From Lachnospiraceae bacterium (GTDB taxonomy: Bacteria; Bacillota; Clostridia; Lachnospirales; Lachnospiraceae), in NCBI GenBank assembly GCA_015056885.1, contig SVFL01000022.1, positions 1-43,604 of the forward strand: 43,604 nucleotides of DNA, written 5' to 3'. The notes beneath the pieces were generated by a model, which ran no database searches, was not told where the DNA came from, and worked only from the letters and a program-made list of their open reading frames with translations. Below are positions 1 through 6,803 of this stretch, piece by piece; positions within the stretch are counted from its first letter, which is position 1, and each line of letters begins with the position of its first letter. Position numbers and translations under genes: made by a program.

Positions 1-1
1 C

Positions 2-898
2 ATTGGATTGTTTGCAAACATATGGGATCTGGTAGTATATGCCTTTGTAGACCATGATGAAGGTATGACAGCTCTTGCAGCAGTAAGTCTGGTTACATTT
101 GGCGTGGGAAATATTGGAAAGCTTGCAGCAACCAGTGCCAAATTTGGTAAAATGGCGAAGGTAGGCAGAGCACTGGATGTTGGCTGTTCTTTCCTGTTCA
201 ATGGTGTAGAGTTTCTCCAGAATGGTACAAATGCTCTTAAATCTCAACAAGCAATGTGGCAGAAGTACTTTGTAAACGGAGAGTCCATGGGCTGGCATAC
301 GGTTAAGGAATATCTTACGTATAAATACTATGTGGCGGCTACGGCACTTGCGGCGGTAGGGTTTGGTGACGACTCTGCAAAGCTGGTGAAAAAAATGGAT
401 ATTGAAATACCTCCAATGAATAACGGTGGGTATCTTAATTTAGACGGGTATAAGAGTGGTAGTTTCTCTGTTGGTGATGCTATTTTTATGGATGCTGACG
501 ATGCTTTTTTGAATAGTATTAGTCGAAGAGCAGATGTGGATCCCAATGGATATTTTGATGTTGTTGCACATGGTACTTCAAATAGTATACAGATTACTTA
601 CAATGGACAACATATTCTAGTAGATCACAGAGTTGCAGCACGGTTAATACAAAATGCAGATGGGTATAATGGTCAGCCTATTAGGTTGTTGTCTTGTAAT
701 ACGGGTTCTTTGGATAATGGATTTGCACAGAATTTAGCAAATACACTTAATGTAGATGTGATGGCACCAACAAATTATTTATGTGCAAGACAAGATGGTA
801 GTTATTTTGTATCTGGTATTAGACGTGTAGGGAATATTACGGTGTCAGATGGAAATATAGGAGAATTTAGGGTGTTTACACCAGGAGGAAATAGGTAA
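2..898 (+). CDS. C-terminal part of a polymorphic-toxin-like protein with a clan CD (caspase-like) peptidase-type domain (5' partial)
   Basis: The reading frame is open to the first base of the window, so the true start lies upstream and only the last ~298 residues are seen. Counting from the TTG at base 8, residues ~20-120 are Ala/Gly-rich and hydrophobic, as in the pretoxin linkers of LXG/WXG-type secreted toxins. Residues ~180-296 form a compact C-terminal domain with the motifs FDVVAHGT (His188), PIRLLSCNTG (Cys230) and a following FAQNLAN...DVMAPTN block. A His-Gly followed by a Ser-Cys at the end of a hydrophobic strand is the catalytic layout of clan CD cysteine peptidases (caspases, CHAT, CPD of MARTX toxins), so I infer a cysteine-peptidase or self-processing toxin tip. 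The gene just downstream starts directly after its stop and looks like an immunity gene. The exact toxin family and export route cannot be seen because the N-terminus is missing. Confidence 0.6.
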   Translation: MGLFANIWDLVVYAFVDHDEGMTALAAVSLVTFGVGNIGKLAATSAKFGKMAKVGRALDVGCSFLFNGVEFLQNGTNALKSQQAMWQKYFVNGESMGWHTVKEYLTYKYYVAATALAAVGFGDDSAKLVKKMDIEIPPMNNGGYLNLDGYKSGSFSVGDAIFMDADDAFLNSISRRADVDPNGYFDVVAHGTSNSIQITYNGQHILVDHRVAARLIQNADGYNGQPIRLLSCNTGSLDNGFAQNLANTLNVDVMAPTNYLCARQDGSYFVSGIRRVGNITVSDGNIGEFRVFTPGGNR

Positions 899-1255
899 TT
901 GATATGTGAAAAATGTAGAGAAAAAATGAAGTGGTGTATAGAGGGGTGTATACAAGGTTGGAAATGTCCTTCATGTGGTTGGGATATTGTAACAACATAT
1001 ATTGATGACATATATACTGACGAAACAGAATACAGTCTATATATAAAAAAAGTATCGGAAATTAGTATAGAGAAAATCAAACTTGTAGCCCGAATTTCAG
1101 GTGTTAACTTCATTATTGCAAGGCAGATGCTTGAAAAAGAGGATAATTGTATTTTGAAAGCAAAGGCACCAAAGATTAAAGAGGCAATTGTTAAGCTCCA
1201 AGGATTAAATATTGAATATTTTGTAAATCCTGTATTTAATTATGTTTCCACTTAA
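899..1255 (+). CDS. Probable immunity protein: zinc ribbon plus L7/L12-C-terminal-like domain
   Basis: This 118-residue protein starts with TTG immediately after the toxin stop codon. An AGGAGG at 883-888 gives normal 10-base spacing and decides the start. The N-terminus has Cys3-x2-Cys6 and Cys23-x2-Cys26, a small zinc ribbon. The second half (ISIEKIKLVARISGV..., then ILKAKAPKIKEAIVKLQGL) resembles the C-terminal domain of ribosomal protein L7/L12, a fold reused in small cytoplasmic proteins next to toxins. There is no signal peptide. Tight coupling to the toxin, small size and cytoplasmic character argue for an immunity role. That function is inferred from context; the zinc ribbon is directly visible. 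Confidence 0.55.
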   Translation: MICEKCREKMKWCIEGCIQGWKCPSCGWDIVTTYIDDIYTDETEYSLYIKKVSEISIEKIKLVARISGVNFIIARQMLEKEDNCILKAKAPKIKEAIVKLQGLNIEYFVNPVFNYVST

Positions 1256-1411
1256 GGCCCCCAACCAACTAAAAAGTCAACCACTGTCTTTAAATTAATC
1301 GGAATGTCTCTCACCGAAGGTGGTGATATCCATGGACTAATTTAGAGACCTTAGAACTGGGTTCGCATAAGGGTATCTAAAACCAAATGTAACAATTTTG
1401 TAACATTCTCC

Positions 1412-1440
1412 TTGACGCCCCAAAACATCCATGTTACAAT
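1412..1440 (+). promoter_or_regulatory. Strong sigma-A-type promoter in front of a short RNA or leader
   Basis: TTGACG (1412-1417), a 17-base spacer and TACAAT (1435-1440) preceded by TG make a near-ideal extended -10 promoter. TGTAACA occurs at 1388-1394 and 1399-1405, and its inverse TGTTACA at 1432-1438 overlaps the -10 box; these are possible operator half-sites. Confidence 0.6.
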
Positions 1441-1466
1441 GGCACGCAACAGGAGGTATAAGGGGG

Positions 1467-1490
1467 ATGAAATATTCCTTTAATTCCTAA
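1467..1490 (+). CDS. Possible 7-residue leader peptide (MKYSFNS)
   Basis: An ATG follows AGGAGG (1451-1456) by 10 bases and the frame stops after seven codons. It lies between a strong promoter and a terminator-like hairpin, the layout of a translated attenuator. No regulated gene follows in the expected position, so this may be a leftover leader. It is too short to support by composition. Confidence 0.25.
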   Translation: MKYSFNS

Positions 1491-1500
1491 AAACAAACAG

Positions 1501-1551
1501 AATCGGGGATGTTCTATTGGCGATAGCCACCATGGAACATTCTCGATTTTT
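1501..1551 (+). terminator. Terminator-like hairpin ending the short transcript
   Basis: AATCGGGGATGTTC (1501-1514) pairs with GAACATTCTCGATT (1535-1548) over 14 bp with two G-U pairs, and runs into TTTTT (1547-1551). The loop contains an inner TGGC-GATA-GCCA hairpin. With the promoter at 1412-1440 this predicts a transcript of roughly 105 bases. Confidence 0.6.
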
Positions 1552-1665
1552 ATGTTACAGGGCAATTCCGATAAAATCGTCCCAAAGCATAACAAATTCC
1601 TAAACAGCAGAGAACGTTATGCCATACCATATTTCTCCCAACGGCTCTGCCGGTGGGGGTCTCCT

Positions 1666-1695
1666 GGCTTATGCCGTCCTCTGGCGGCATAAGCC
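1666..1695. repeat. 11-bp perfect inverted repeat GGCTTATGCCG / CGGCATAAGCC
   Basis: The arms at 1666-1676 and 1685-1695 are perfectly complementary with an 8-base loop. It is followed by CTTTA rather than a T-tract, so it is a weak candidate for a terminator. It may be a terminator of the upstream region, a protein-binding palindrome, or part of DNA flanking the IS insertion. Confidence 0.6.
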
Positions 1696-1769
1696 CTTTA
1701 ACCTGCTATAATATCAACCATAGAAAAATTAGTTATCAACGCTTAAAAAGGCGATGATATAATATCTTT

Positions 1770-1950
1770 AAGATGGACAGAGATTTTCTGCTTTTAACCT
1801 TGTGATAATGTTCACTTAGTGCAGACTGAAACCTCTGTTCCGAAAGAATGTCACTTATGAGCCGGATGTGGGGGCAGCAATGCTTTCTTCTTATTTCGCA
1901 GCAGGTTGTGATCTTCGGATACCCGAGGTATGTCCATCAATAATAAGGGA
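1770..1950 (+). ncRNA. Candidate bridge RNA of the IS110 element
   Basis: This stretch lies between a TATAAT box (1758-1763) and the transposase ribosome site, and its ~180 bases are close to the ~177-base bridge RNA of IS621. It can form several short hairpins, including CTTCGG-ata-CCCGAGG near 1913-1928. By family knowledge such RNAs carry target- and donor-binding loops that guide the DEDD recombinase. The ends and loop assignments are inference. Confidence 0.45.
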
Positions 1951-1960
1951 GGTATAGTGC

Positions 1961-3139
1961 ATGGTTATTGTAGGTATTGACATTTCAAAACGCAGTCACG
2001 AAGCTGCTATTATCAACGAAAAAGGGATTTTGCTTGAAAAACCTTTTCGCTTTCTAAATCATACAGAAGGACTGCAGAAACTATTGGATAAATTGCGTGT
2101 TTATTCAATTGATGAAGTGTCTTGTGGGATGGAGGCAACAGGACATTACTGGCTGCCTGTCTATTCCAAACTTTCCGATTTAGGATATCAGGTTCACGTG
2201 ATAAATCCTATGCAGACAGACTCGTATCGAAATATGTATATTCGTAAAAGTAAAAATGATACCCGGGATTCCTTTTTGATTGCAGAGGTAATTCGTTTTG
2301 GACGTTTTTCAGAGTCTGGGATGCCGCCGTCAATCCTGTATACCCTCCGAGAGCTATCACGCAATCGTTTCTTTTTAATTGATATGCGTTCAGACTTAAA
2401 GCGAAAAATAGTAACATTGTTGGATCAGGTATTTCCTGAATATGAAACAATTTTTTCAAATACTTTTGGTGCGACATCTATTGCAATACTTGCAGAATGT
2501 CCTACACCAGAAGAGATTTTGCAAACAGATGCGACTAGGTTATGTCAAATTATAGAAGTGCCGAGTCGTAAACGTTTTGGAATGAAAAAGGTGGAAGAAT
2601 TAAAAGAAAAGGCATCAAAATCTTTCGGCATATCAATCTCAACTGATGTATTTAGCGTAATGATAAAATCTTATATCAGACACATACAATTTATTACAGA
2701 ACAGATTGATATATTGGAAGTGCGGATGAGTGAAATATTACAGGAATTGGGTACTACACTTACAAGCATTACCGGAATAGGACCTGTTCTGGCAACAACC
2801 ATTCTCAGTGAAATAGGAGATATCTCGCGTTTTTCTTCATCCTGCAAACTAGCCGCTTTTTCGGGTGTCGATCCAACAATGAAACAGTCAGGTGAATATA
2901 ATGGAATCAGAAATAGGATGTCAAAGAGAGGTTCCCCCTATTTAAGACGTGCTATATGGTTGGCAGCTACTGTCGCAGCACACCATGATCCTGCCCTAAG
3001 CATTTATTTTCAAAAGAAGAGAACAGAGGGAAAACCATATATGACGGCTATGGGTCATGTATGCAGAAAAATGGTATCTATAATTTATGCTGTAATGAGA
3101 GATAATAAAGTATATCAACCAGTAATAAATATGGAATGA
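1961..3139 (+). CDS. IS110-family transposase (bridge-RNA-guided DEDD recombinase)
   Basis: The 392-residue protein matches the IS110 family in length and layout. The N-terminal RuvC-like DEDD domain shows GIDISK (Asp7), GMEATGHYW (Glu58) and KSKNDTRDSFLIAEV (Asp100, Asp103). A helical middle follows. The C-terminal Tnp_20 domain has ITGIGPVLATTILSEIGDISRF, then AAFSGVDPTMKQSGEYNG and RMSKRGSPYLRRAIW, which contains the conserved serine. Start: ATG at 1961 after GGGAGGT. The frame is intact, so the element may still be active. It catalyses cut-and-paste style movement through a circular intermediate guided by a structured RNA from the non-coding end. Confidence 0.95.
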   Translation: MVIVGIDISKRSHEAAIINEKGILLEKPFRFLNHTEGLQKLLDKLRVYSIDEVSCGMEATGHYWLPVYSKLSDLGYQVHVINPMQTDSYRNMYIRKSKNDTRDSFLIAEVIRFGRFSESGMPPSILYTLRELSRNRFFLIDMRSDLKRKIVTLLDQVFPEYETIFSNTFGATSIAILAECPTPEEILQTDATRLCQIIEVPSRKRFGMKKVEELKEKASKSFGISISTDVFSVMIKSYIRHIQFITEQIDILEVRMSEILQELGTTLTSITGIGPVLATTILSEIGDISRFSSSCKLAAFSGVDPTMKQSGEYNGIRNRMSKRGSPYLRRAIWLAATVAAHHDPALSIYFQKKRTEGKPYMTAMGHVCRKMVSIIYAVMRDNKVYQPVINME

Positions 3140-3162
3140 AATTAAGAATTTAATAGCAGATT

Positions 3163-3184
3163 GCCTTGGAAAAGATTTCAAGGC
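3163..3184 (+). terminator. Hairpin just after the transposase
   Basis: GCCTTGGAA and TTTCAAGGC pair over 9 bp with one G-U and a 4-base loop, 24 bases after the transposase stop. There is no clear T-tract, so it could be a weak terminator or a structural feature of the right end of the IS. Confidence 0.4.
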
Positions 3185-3782
3185 TTAGTTAAGTATGCTC
3201 GTTTGGCTTAAATATACATATTGACAAAATATAGCCGGTCTGCACTATTTTCGACCCTAACATTTTTCTTTTATTTTCTAAAAGCATCTTCGTTCACATT
3301 TCCCCAACAAGCCTTAAATTTTCCATTATGGGTAACTACCTCGACTTCGCTCTTAAAATCGCACACAGGGGCAACACAGGCTCTCACAAGGGCAAGAGAA
3401 CGTTGTTTTGTATGCTCGGATAGTAAATTTGTGCATTATTACCGTTTTTCTTCTGTTTTTGGTCTATGGCATAAAGCCAATTCTGCTCATTTTTAGTGGT
3501 TCATATAAAAAATCTGCTCCAAAACCAAAAATTCAACTTGCAACCTTTTCTGTTCAGAGTTAACATCACACACCACGGAAGCGATTCGTAAGTCTTTCGT
3601 GACTCCTGTGTTCTGCAGGAGGTATCCATCTCCATGAAAGTCAGCGGTGTTCCTGTATGGAACACTTTGTGCCTGACCAGAAGTGGATAGGCTATACCAC
3701 TCTTGCACACTTGGTTGCTGAAAGATGCGTAATTCCGGGAAAGATGCTTAACAGTTGAGATTGCCACTATTTTGCTATTCGA

Positions 3783-3948
3783 GTAAGACGTGCAAGAGCA
3801 GATAAGAAAAAATTTCGTGGGAGCTTGCTCACTAAGAAATTCTTTCTTATCTGCTCTTATAGGGCGCACGCCCTGCATTCATATTTTGTCTGCAATACAT
3901 TCTGCTTTCTTCAAAGTTTAAGAGACAAAATATGAATGCACGTCTTAC
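3783..3948. repeat. 166-base compound inverted repeat (outer stem plus two long arms)
   Basis: GTAAGACGTGCA (3783-3794) and TGCACGTCTTAC (3937-3948) are perfect 12-bp outer arms. Inside are AAGAGCAGATAAGAAA (3794-3809) with its perfect complement (3843-3858), extended by AATTTC/GAAATT; a small AGGGCG-CA-CGCCCT hairpin (3861-3874); and an 18-bp perfect stem (3874-3891 with 3923-3940). The inner 18-bp arm shares TGCA with the outer stem, so two foldings compete. It may be a MITE-like element or a structured RNA or DNA. No reverse transcriptase or other enzyme lies beside it. Confidence 0.75.
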
Positions 3949-4011
3949 GAAGTGAATACTTGAGAGATGCCTATCTTGTTGCTGTTATTTTTTACCATAA
4001 TTAAAAAAAAC

Positions 4012-4041
4012 TTGACATTTTGCAGGACACAAGTATATTAT
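4012..4041 (+). promoter_or_regulatory. Promoter of the LysR-transporter operon
   Basis: TTGACA (4012-4017) is followed after 16 or 18 bases by TATATT (4034-4039) or TATTAT (4036-4041). Transcription would begin around 4047, which makes the downstream ATG at 4081 a better start than the one at 4054. Confidence 0.7.
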
Positions 4042-4055
4042 AAGATATAACTTAT
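4040..4055. promoter_or_regulatory. Candidate LysR-type operator ATAAG-N6-CTTAT
   Basis: A perfect 5-bp dyad spaced by six bases overlaps the expected transcription start of the LysR gene. LysR-type regulators bind short interrupted palindromes with A/T-rich ends and often repress their own gene, so this is a plausible autoregulatory site. The assignment is inference. Confidence 0.4.
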
Positions 4056-4080
4056 GAATCATAACCAAAAGGTAATGACT

Positions 4081-5010
4081 ATGAATAAGAGAGTTTATCA
4101 CAAGTATGTATTGGAAATCAATGAATACGGTAATTTGACCAAGGCCGCTGCTGCCCTTGGGATTTCACAGCCGGCGCTGAGTTCGGGTCTTACCAATCTG
4201 GAGAACGAGTTGGGGTTTAAGATTTTTAATCGTAAGAATGTGCCCATTAAGCTGACTCCGGAGGGGGAAATCTATTACGAATATATCAAGCGCTTACAGA
4301 TATTGTCGGATGATTTTAAAGAACGTCTGGACAGTTATCGGGAGAAGTCCAATTGCAGGGTGGCTGTAGGAGGTCCGGTTGCTTATGTGGAATCCATGGT
4401 GGTGGATGCAGTTGCGAGGATTAGCGAGGAGCATCCGGATTATGAGATAACGATTAAGTGTTCGCCTCTTGCAGAGTTGATGGAGATGGCTTCCAAGGGA
4501 GAGATTAACTGTTTTATCTGTACCAGCGATGAGATTGCGGATAGCTTTGCCAAGGAGTTAATTGAGCATGAGAGGGTGTATTTATGTATCCCGTCGGACA
4601 ACCCTGTCAATGACAGCTTAAAGGCGTTTCAGATTGCTCCGGGTCAGGAGGGGACTTTGTTTGATTTTTCTGTTTTGAATGGTGAGGAGTTTATCTTCAT
4701 GGAGGAGGGGCAACCGCTTTACAAGCAGATGAACCGGTTCTTTGAAGAATATGGTATTGTTCCGAACAGTAAAGTGAGTGTTAATCAGGTGTCTACAGCC
4801 GTAAATCTTTCTATCCGGGGTAAGGGGATTTGTTTTGCTTCGGAGGAGTCCTTGCGAGGGAATTATGATTTGAGTGGTGTTTGTGTCTATGCTTTGCCGG
4901 ATACCATATCAGGGCGTAGCATTTATGTGGCTTATGACAAGGAATTGTTCCTTCCTGTAGCTTGTAGGGATTTTATTGATTGTCTGATTCAGGTTCATAA
5001 GGAAAAATAG
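4081..5010 (+). CDS. LysR-family transcriptional regulator
   Basis: The N-terminal winged helix-turn-helix is clear (residues ~1-60: VYHKYVLEINEYGNLTKAAAALGISQPALS, then FKIFNRKNVPIKLTPEGE), followed by a ~240-residue effector-binding domain. I chose ATG at 4081 (309 residues) because AAAAGG at 4067-4072 gives 8-base spacing; an in-frame ATG at 4054 sits almost on the transcription start and has no ribosome site. The importer genes follow with the AGGAGG of the next gene overlapping this stop, so regulator and transporter are probably one operon. The regulator likely senses the transporter's substrate or a metabolite of it; the ligand cannot be read from sequence. Confidence 0.9.
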   Translation: MNKRVYHKYVLEINEYGNLTKAAAALGISQPALSSGLTNLENELGFKIFNRKNVPIKLTPEGEIYYEYIKRLQILSDDFKERLDSYREKSNCRVAVGGPVAYVESMVVDAVARISEEHPDYEITIKCSPLAELMEMASKGEINCFICTSDEIADSFAKELIEHERVYLCIPSDNPVNDSLKAFQIAPGQEGTLFDFSVLNGEEFIFMEEGQPLYKQMNRFFEEYGIVPNSKVSVNQVSTAVNLSIRGKGICFASEESLRGNYDLSGVCVYALPDTISGRSIYVAYDKELFLPVACRDFIDCLIQVHKEK

Positions 5011-5020
5011 GAGGTTAATT

Positions 5021-5995
5021 ATGAGAAAAATTAAGAAGTTGATTGCAACGGTTTTGTGTATGGGTATGGTAGCATCTCTTGCTGCCTGCGGCGGTTCTGC
5101 CAAGGAGAGTGAGACAGCAGCTAAGAAGCTTACCATTGCTTATCAGGGAGGAATCGGTTATGCGCCCATTCATGTTATGGAGGTAAAGGGGCTGATTCAG
5201 GAGCATTATGAAGGTGATATTGAAGTCGAATTTGTGAAGCTGGATGCGGGTGCTGCCATTAATGAGGGTATCATTGGCGGTACCATTGATATCGGTTGTA
5301 TGGGCCTTGGCCCTGCTATTTCCGGTGTGTCTGCGGGAATTCCTTATAAAGTAATTTCCAATCTGTGTTCCCAGTCCCATGGTTTGATGAGTAATGATGC
5401 CAATATTACCACTTTGGCAGAGATTACAAGTGAGGACAAGATTGCCTTGGTAAATACCGGTTCCATTCAGCATGTTTTGCTGGCAATGGCTGCGGAGGCA
5501 GAGCTTGGGGATGCTCATGCATTGGATAACAATATTCAGAGTATGTCTCATGCAGAGGGTATGGCTGCCCTTGAGTCCGGTACGGTGAAGTTGCATCTGA
5601 CTTCTTCTCCTTTTATTTATCAGGAGCGAGAGAGCGGCAAGTACACCGAGCTTGCAGAGATCAGTCAGGTTTGGCCCAGTGGCAATTCTTTCCTTGTGGC
5701 TATGGCATCTGAAAAGGTTTATGAGGATAAGGAATTGTTTGATGCGGTGAATGCGGCAATGGCAGATGCGATGGAGTTTATTAATACCAACACAGAAGAA
5801 ACTGCACAGATTGAGATGGATTATCTGGGTCTTGACCAGGAGACGGTCATGAGTTATCTGAATCAGGAAGATTGTCAGTTTTTCTCCGAGCTTCGTGGTG
5901 CAGAGACTATGGCACAGTTCATGCATCGTGCAGGATTTATTCAGAATGAGATTGCCATGGATGATTTTAAGTATGAGACCGTAAAGGGCAACTAA
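5021..5995 (+). CDS. ABC transporter substrate-binding lipoprotein (SsuA/TauA/ThiY-like)
   Basis: The 324-residue protein begins with a lipoprotein signal (MRKIKKLIATVLCMGMVASLAACGG); the lipobox cysteine is in SLAAC. The mature part begins LTIAYQGGIGYAPIHVMEVKG, the typical first strand and 'PxHVxxxKG' segment of the sulfonate/nitrate/taurine binding-protein family, followed by GGTIDIGCMGLGPAISG. It would be tethered to the outer face of the membrane and feed the permease and ATPase encoded next. The fold is secure. The ligand (alkanesulfonate, taurine, thiamine precursor or other) is not. Confidence 0.9.
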   Translation: MRKIKKLIATVLCMGMVASLAACGGSAKESETAAKKLTIAYQGGIGYAPIHVMEVKGLIQEHYEGDIEVEFVKLDAGAAINEGIIGGTIDIGCMGLGPAISGVSAGIPYKVISNLCSQSHGLMSNDANITTLAEITSEDKIALVNTGSIQHVLLAMAAEAELGDAHALDNNIQSMSHAEGMAALESGTVKLHLTSSPFIYQERESGKYTELAEISQVWPSGNSFLVAMASEKVYEDKELFDAVNAAMADAMEFINTNTEETAQIEMDYLGLDQETVMSYLNQEDCQFFSELRGAETMAQFMHRAGFIQNEIAMDDFKYETVKGN

Positions 5996-6023
5996 TTTTA
6001 AGTGTCATACGGGTTGAGGTGAA

Positions 6024-6803
6024 ATGATGAAAAAGTACAAAACACAAATTGCACAGGTAGTTTTTGTGATTGTATGTCTGGTTGCGTGGCAGATTTATGC
6101 CACGCAGCGGGATATTATGGGATTTCCGACTTTGAATGCGATTATGGAGAAGATGATTGACGGTTTTACCAATCCTCAGAGACAGATTTTGTCCTATCTG
6201 GGACATTCTCTGATTGCCATTGTGAAGGGATTGGGAATAGGGGCAGTTTTTGCCATTGTTTTTTCCGGTCTGTCCGTTGTCAGTTCTACCTTTAATGCAA
6301 TTTATAATTTAATTGTATCGATTTTTGACCTGTTGCCCGGTGTGGCGCTTTTGCCGATTTTGATGATTACGGTGGGAGCGAATGATACTTCTATTTTGAT
6401 TCTGGTGGTACATTCGGTTATTTGGCCCATGTCCAGAAATATTATTGATGGTTTCAAGACAACGCCCCGTATGTATATTGAAGCAGGTAAAAATATGGGA
6501 CTTGGTACCCTTGGGCTTGTGACAGGTGTTTATATTCCGGCTTCCTTTGCCAGTATGCTTTCCGGCATTAAGGTGGGTTGGGCGAGAGCCTGGAGAGGCC
6601 TGATTAGCGCAGAAATGATTTTTGGTGCAGCTCAGTCTGCAGGTATTGGTGTGTATATCAATAATGCGAGAACGGTGTGGATTGATTATCCAAGTGTGTA
6701 TGCAGCGATTATTTTGATTATTATTGTAGGTGTTATCGTAGAATATTGTGTATTCAGAGTCATTGAGAAGCTTACGGTGAGAAAGTGGGGTATGGTGCGA
6801 TGA
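6024..6803 (+). CDS. ABC transporter permease (SsuC/TauC-like)
   Basis: The 259-residue protein has about six hydrophobic segments and the binding-protein-dependent permease (BPD_transp_1) pattern, with the EAA-like coupling loop near YIEAGKNMGLGTLGLVTGVYIPASFASMLSGIKVG. GAGGTG lies just upstream of a double ATG (6024/6027). Its stop overlaps the ATPase start (ATGA), showing translational coupling. It forms the membrane channel of the importer with the flanking genes. Confidence 0.92.
   Translation: MMKKYKTQIAQVVFVIVCLVAWQIYATQRDIMGFPTLNAIMEKMIDGFTNPQRQILSYLGHSLIAIVKGLGIGAVFAIVFSGLSVVSSTFNAIYNLIVSIFDLLPGVALLPILMITVGANDTSILILVVHSVIWPMSRNIIDGFKTTPRMYIEAGKNMGLGTLGLVTGVYIPASFASMLSGIKVGWARAWRGLISAEMIFGAAQSAGIGVYINNARTVWIDYPSVYAAIILIIIVGVIVEYCVFRVIEKLTVRKWGMVR

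Larger units (their letters stand above)
1256..1960 (+). other. 705-base intergenic region: promoter/terminator mini-unit, palindromes and the left end of the IS110 element
   Basis: No long gene is present. In order it holds: a nested hairpin (GTCTCT 1306-1311 with AGAGAC 1344-1349, enclosing CACC-gaa-GGTG); a strong promoter (1412-1440); a tiny ORF MKYSFNS with a ribosome site (1467-1490); a terminator-like hairpin (1501-1552); GCATAAC/GTTATGC (1587-1593/1616-1622); an 11-bp perfect inverted repeat (1666-1695); and from about 1745 the probable left end and bridge RNA of the IS110 element. The exact IS boundary cannot be read because IS110 elements lack terminal inverted repeats. Confidence 0.6.
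1745..3240 (+). mobile_element. IS110-family insertion sequence (approximate limits)
   Basis: The transposase at 1961-3139 defines the element. IS110 elements have no terminal inverted repeats, so the limits given are estimates. The left end probably begins shortly before the TATAAT at 1758-1763. The right end lies after the hairpin at 3163-3184, possibly near the TTGACA at 3221-3226. In the characterised member IS621, the joined circle ends create a promoter that drives the bridge RNA encoded in the left end; the arrangement here is compatible with that. Confidence 0.6.
3140..4080. other. ~940-base intergenic region with right end of the IS, decayed sequence and a chain of hairpins
   Basis: After the transposase comes a 9-bp stem (GCCTTGGAA/TTTCAAGGC, 3163-3184) and TTGACA (3221-3226). 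Between 3271 and 3493 the - strand holds two protein-like frames interrupted by stops (one ends in WGNVNEDAFRK, another contains NEQNWLYAIDQKQKK). They look like one decayed or spurious frame with a shift. From 3600 to 3950 hairpins follow one another: CTCCTG/CAGGAG (3603-3621), GTGTTCC/GGAACAC (3647-3665), AGTGG/CCACT (near 3681-3701), then the compound repeat at 3783-3948. No gene is supported. Confidence 0.6.

Noticed and set aside
3271..3493. Protein-coding gene on the - strand (frames ending in WGNVNEDAFRK and containing NEQNWLYAIDQKQKK)
   Set aside because: Stops interrupt both frames, there is no start codon with a ribosome site, and the two parts need a frameshift to join. At best a decayed remnant.
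3221..3496. 91-residue ORF on the + strand after the transposase
   Set aside because: No ribosome site, low-complexity Phe/Ser-rich translation, and codon use unlike the neighbouring genes. Probably chance.
3501..3878. 125-residue ORF on the - strand
   Set aside because: It covers several hairpins and part of the compound repeat, shows no domain features and has no ribosome site.
3783..3948. Retron msr-msd RNA, because of long hairpins between 12-bp flanking repeats
   Set aside because: The layout is similar, but no reverse transcriptase is encoded nearby, and the 12-bp outer repeat shares bases with an inner arm. A mobile or palindromic element is simpler.
4054..4080. Upstream ATG of the LysR gene
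   Set aside because: It lies almost at the predicted transcription start and has no ribosome site; ATG 4081 has AAAAGG at proper spacing.
5015..5926. Long - strand ORF opposite the substrate-binding protein gene
   Set aside because: It is the mirror of a gene with a clear lipoprotein signal and family match. Its Cys/His/Asn-rich translation is typical of antisense frames.
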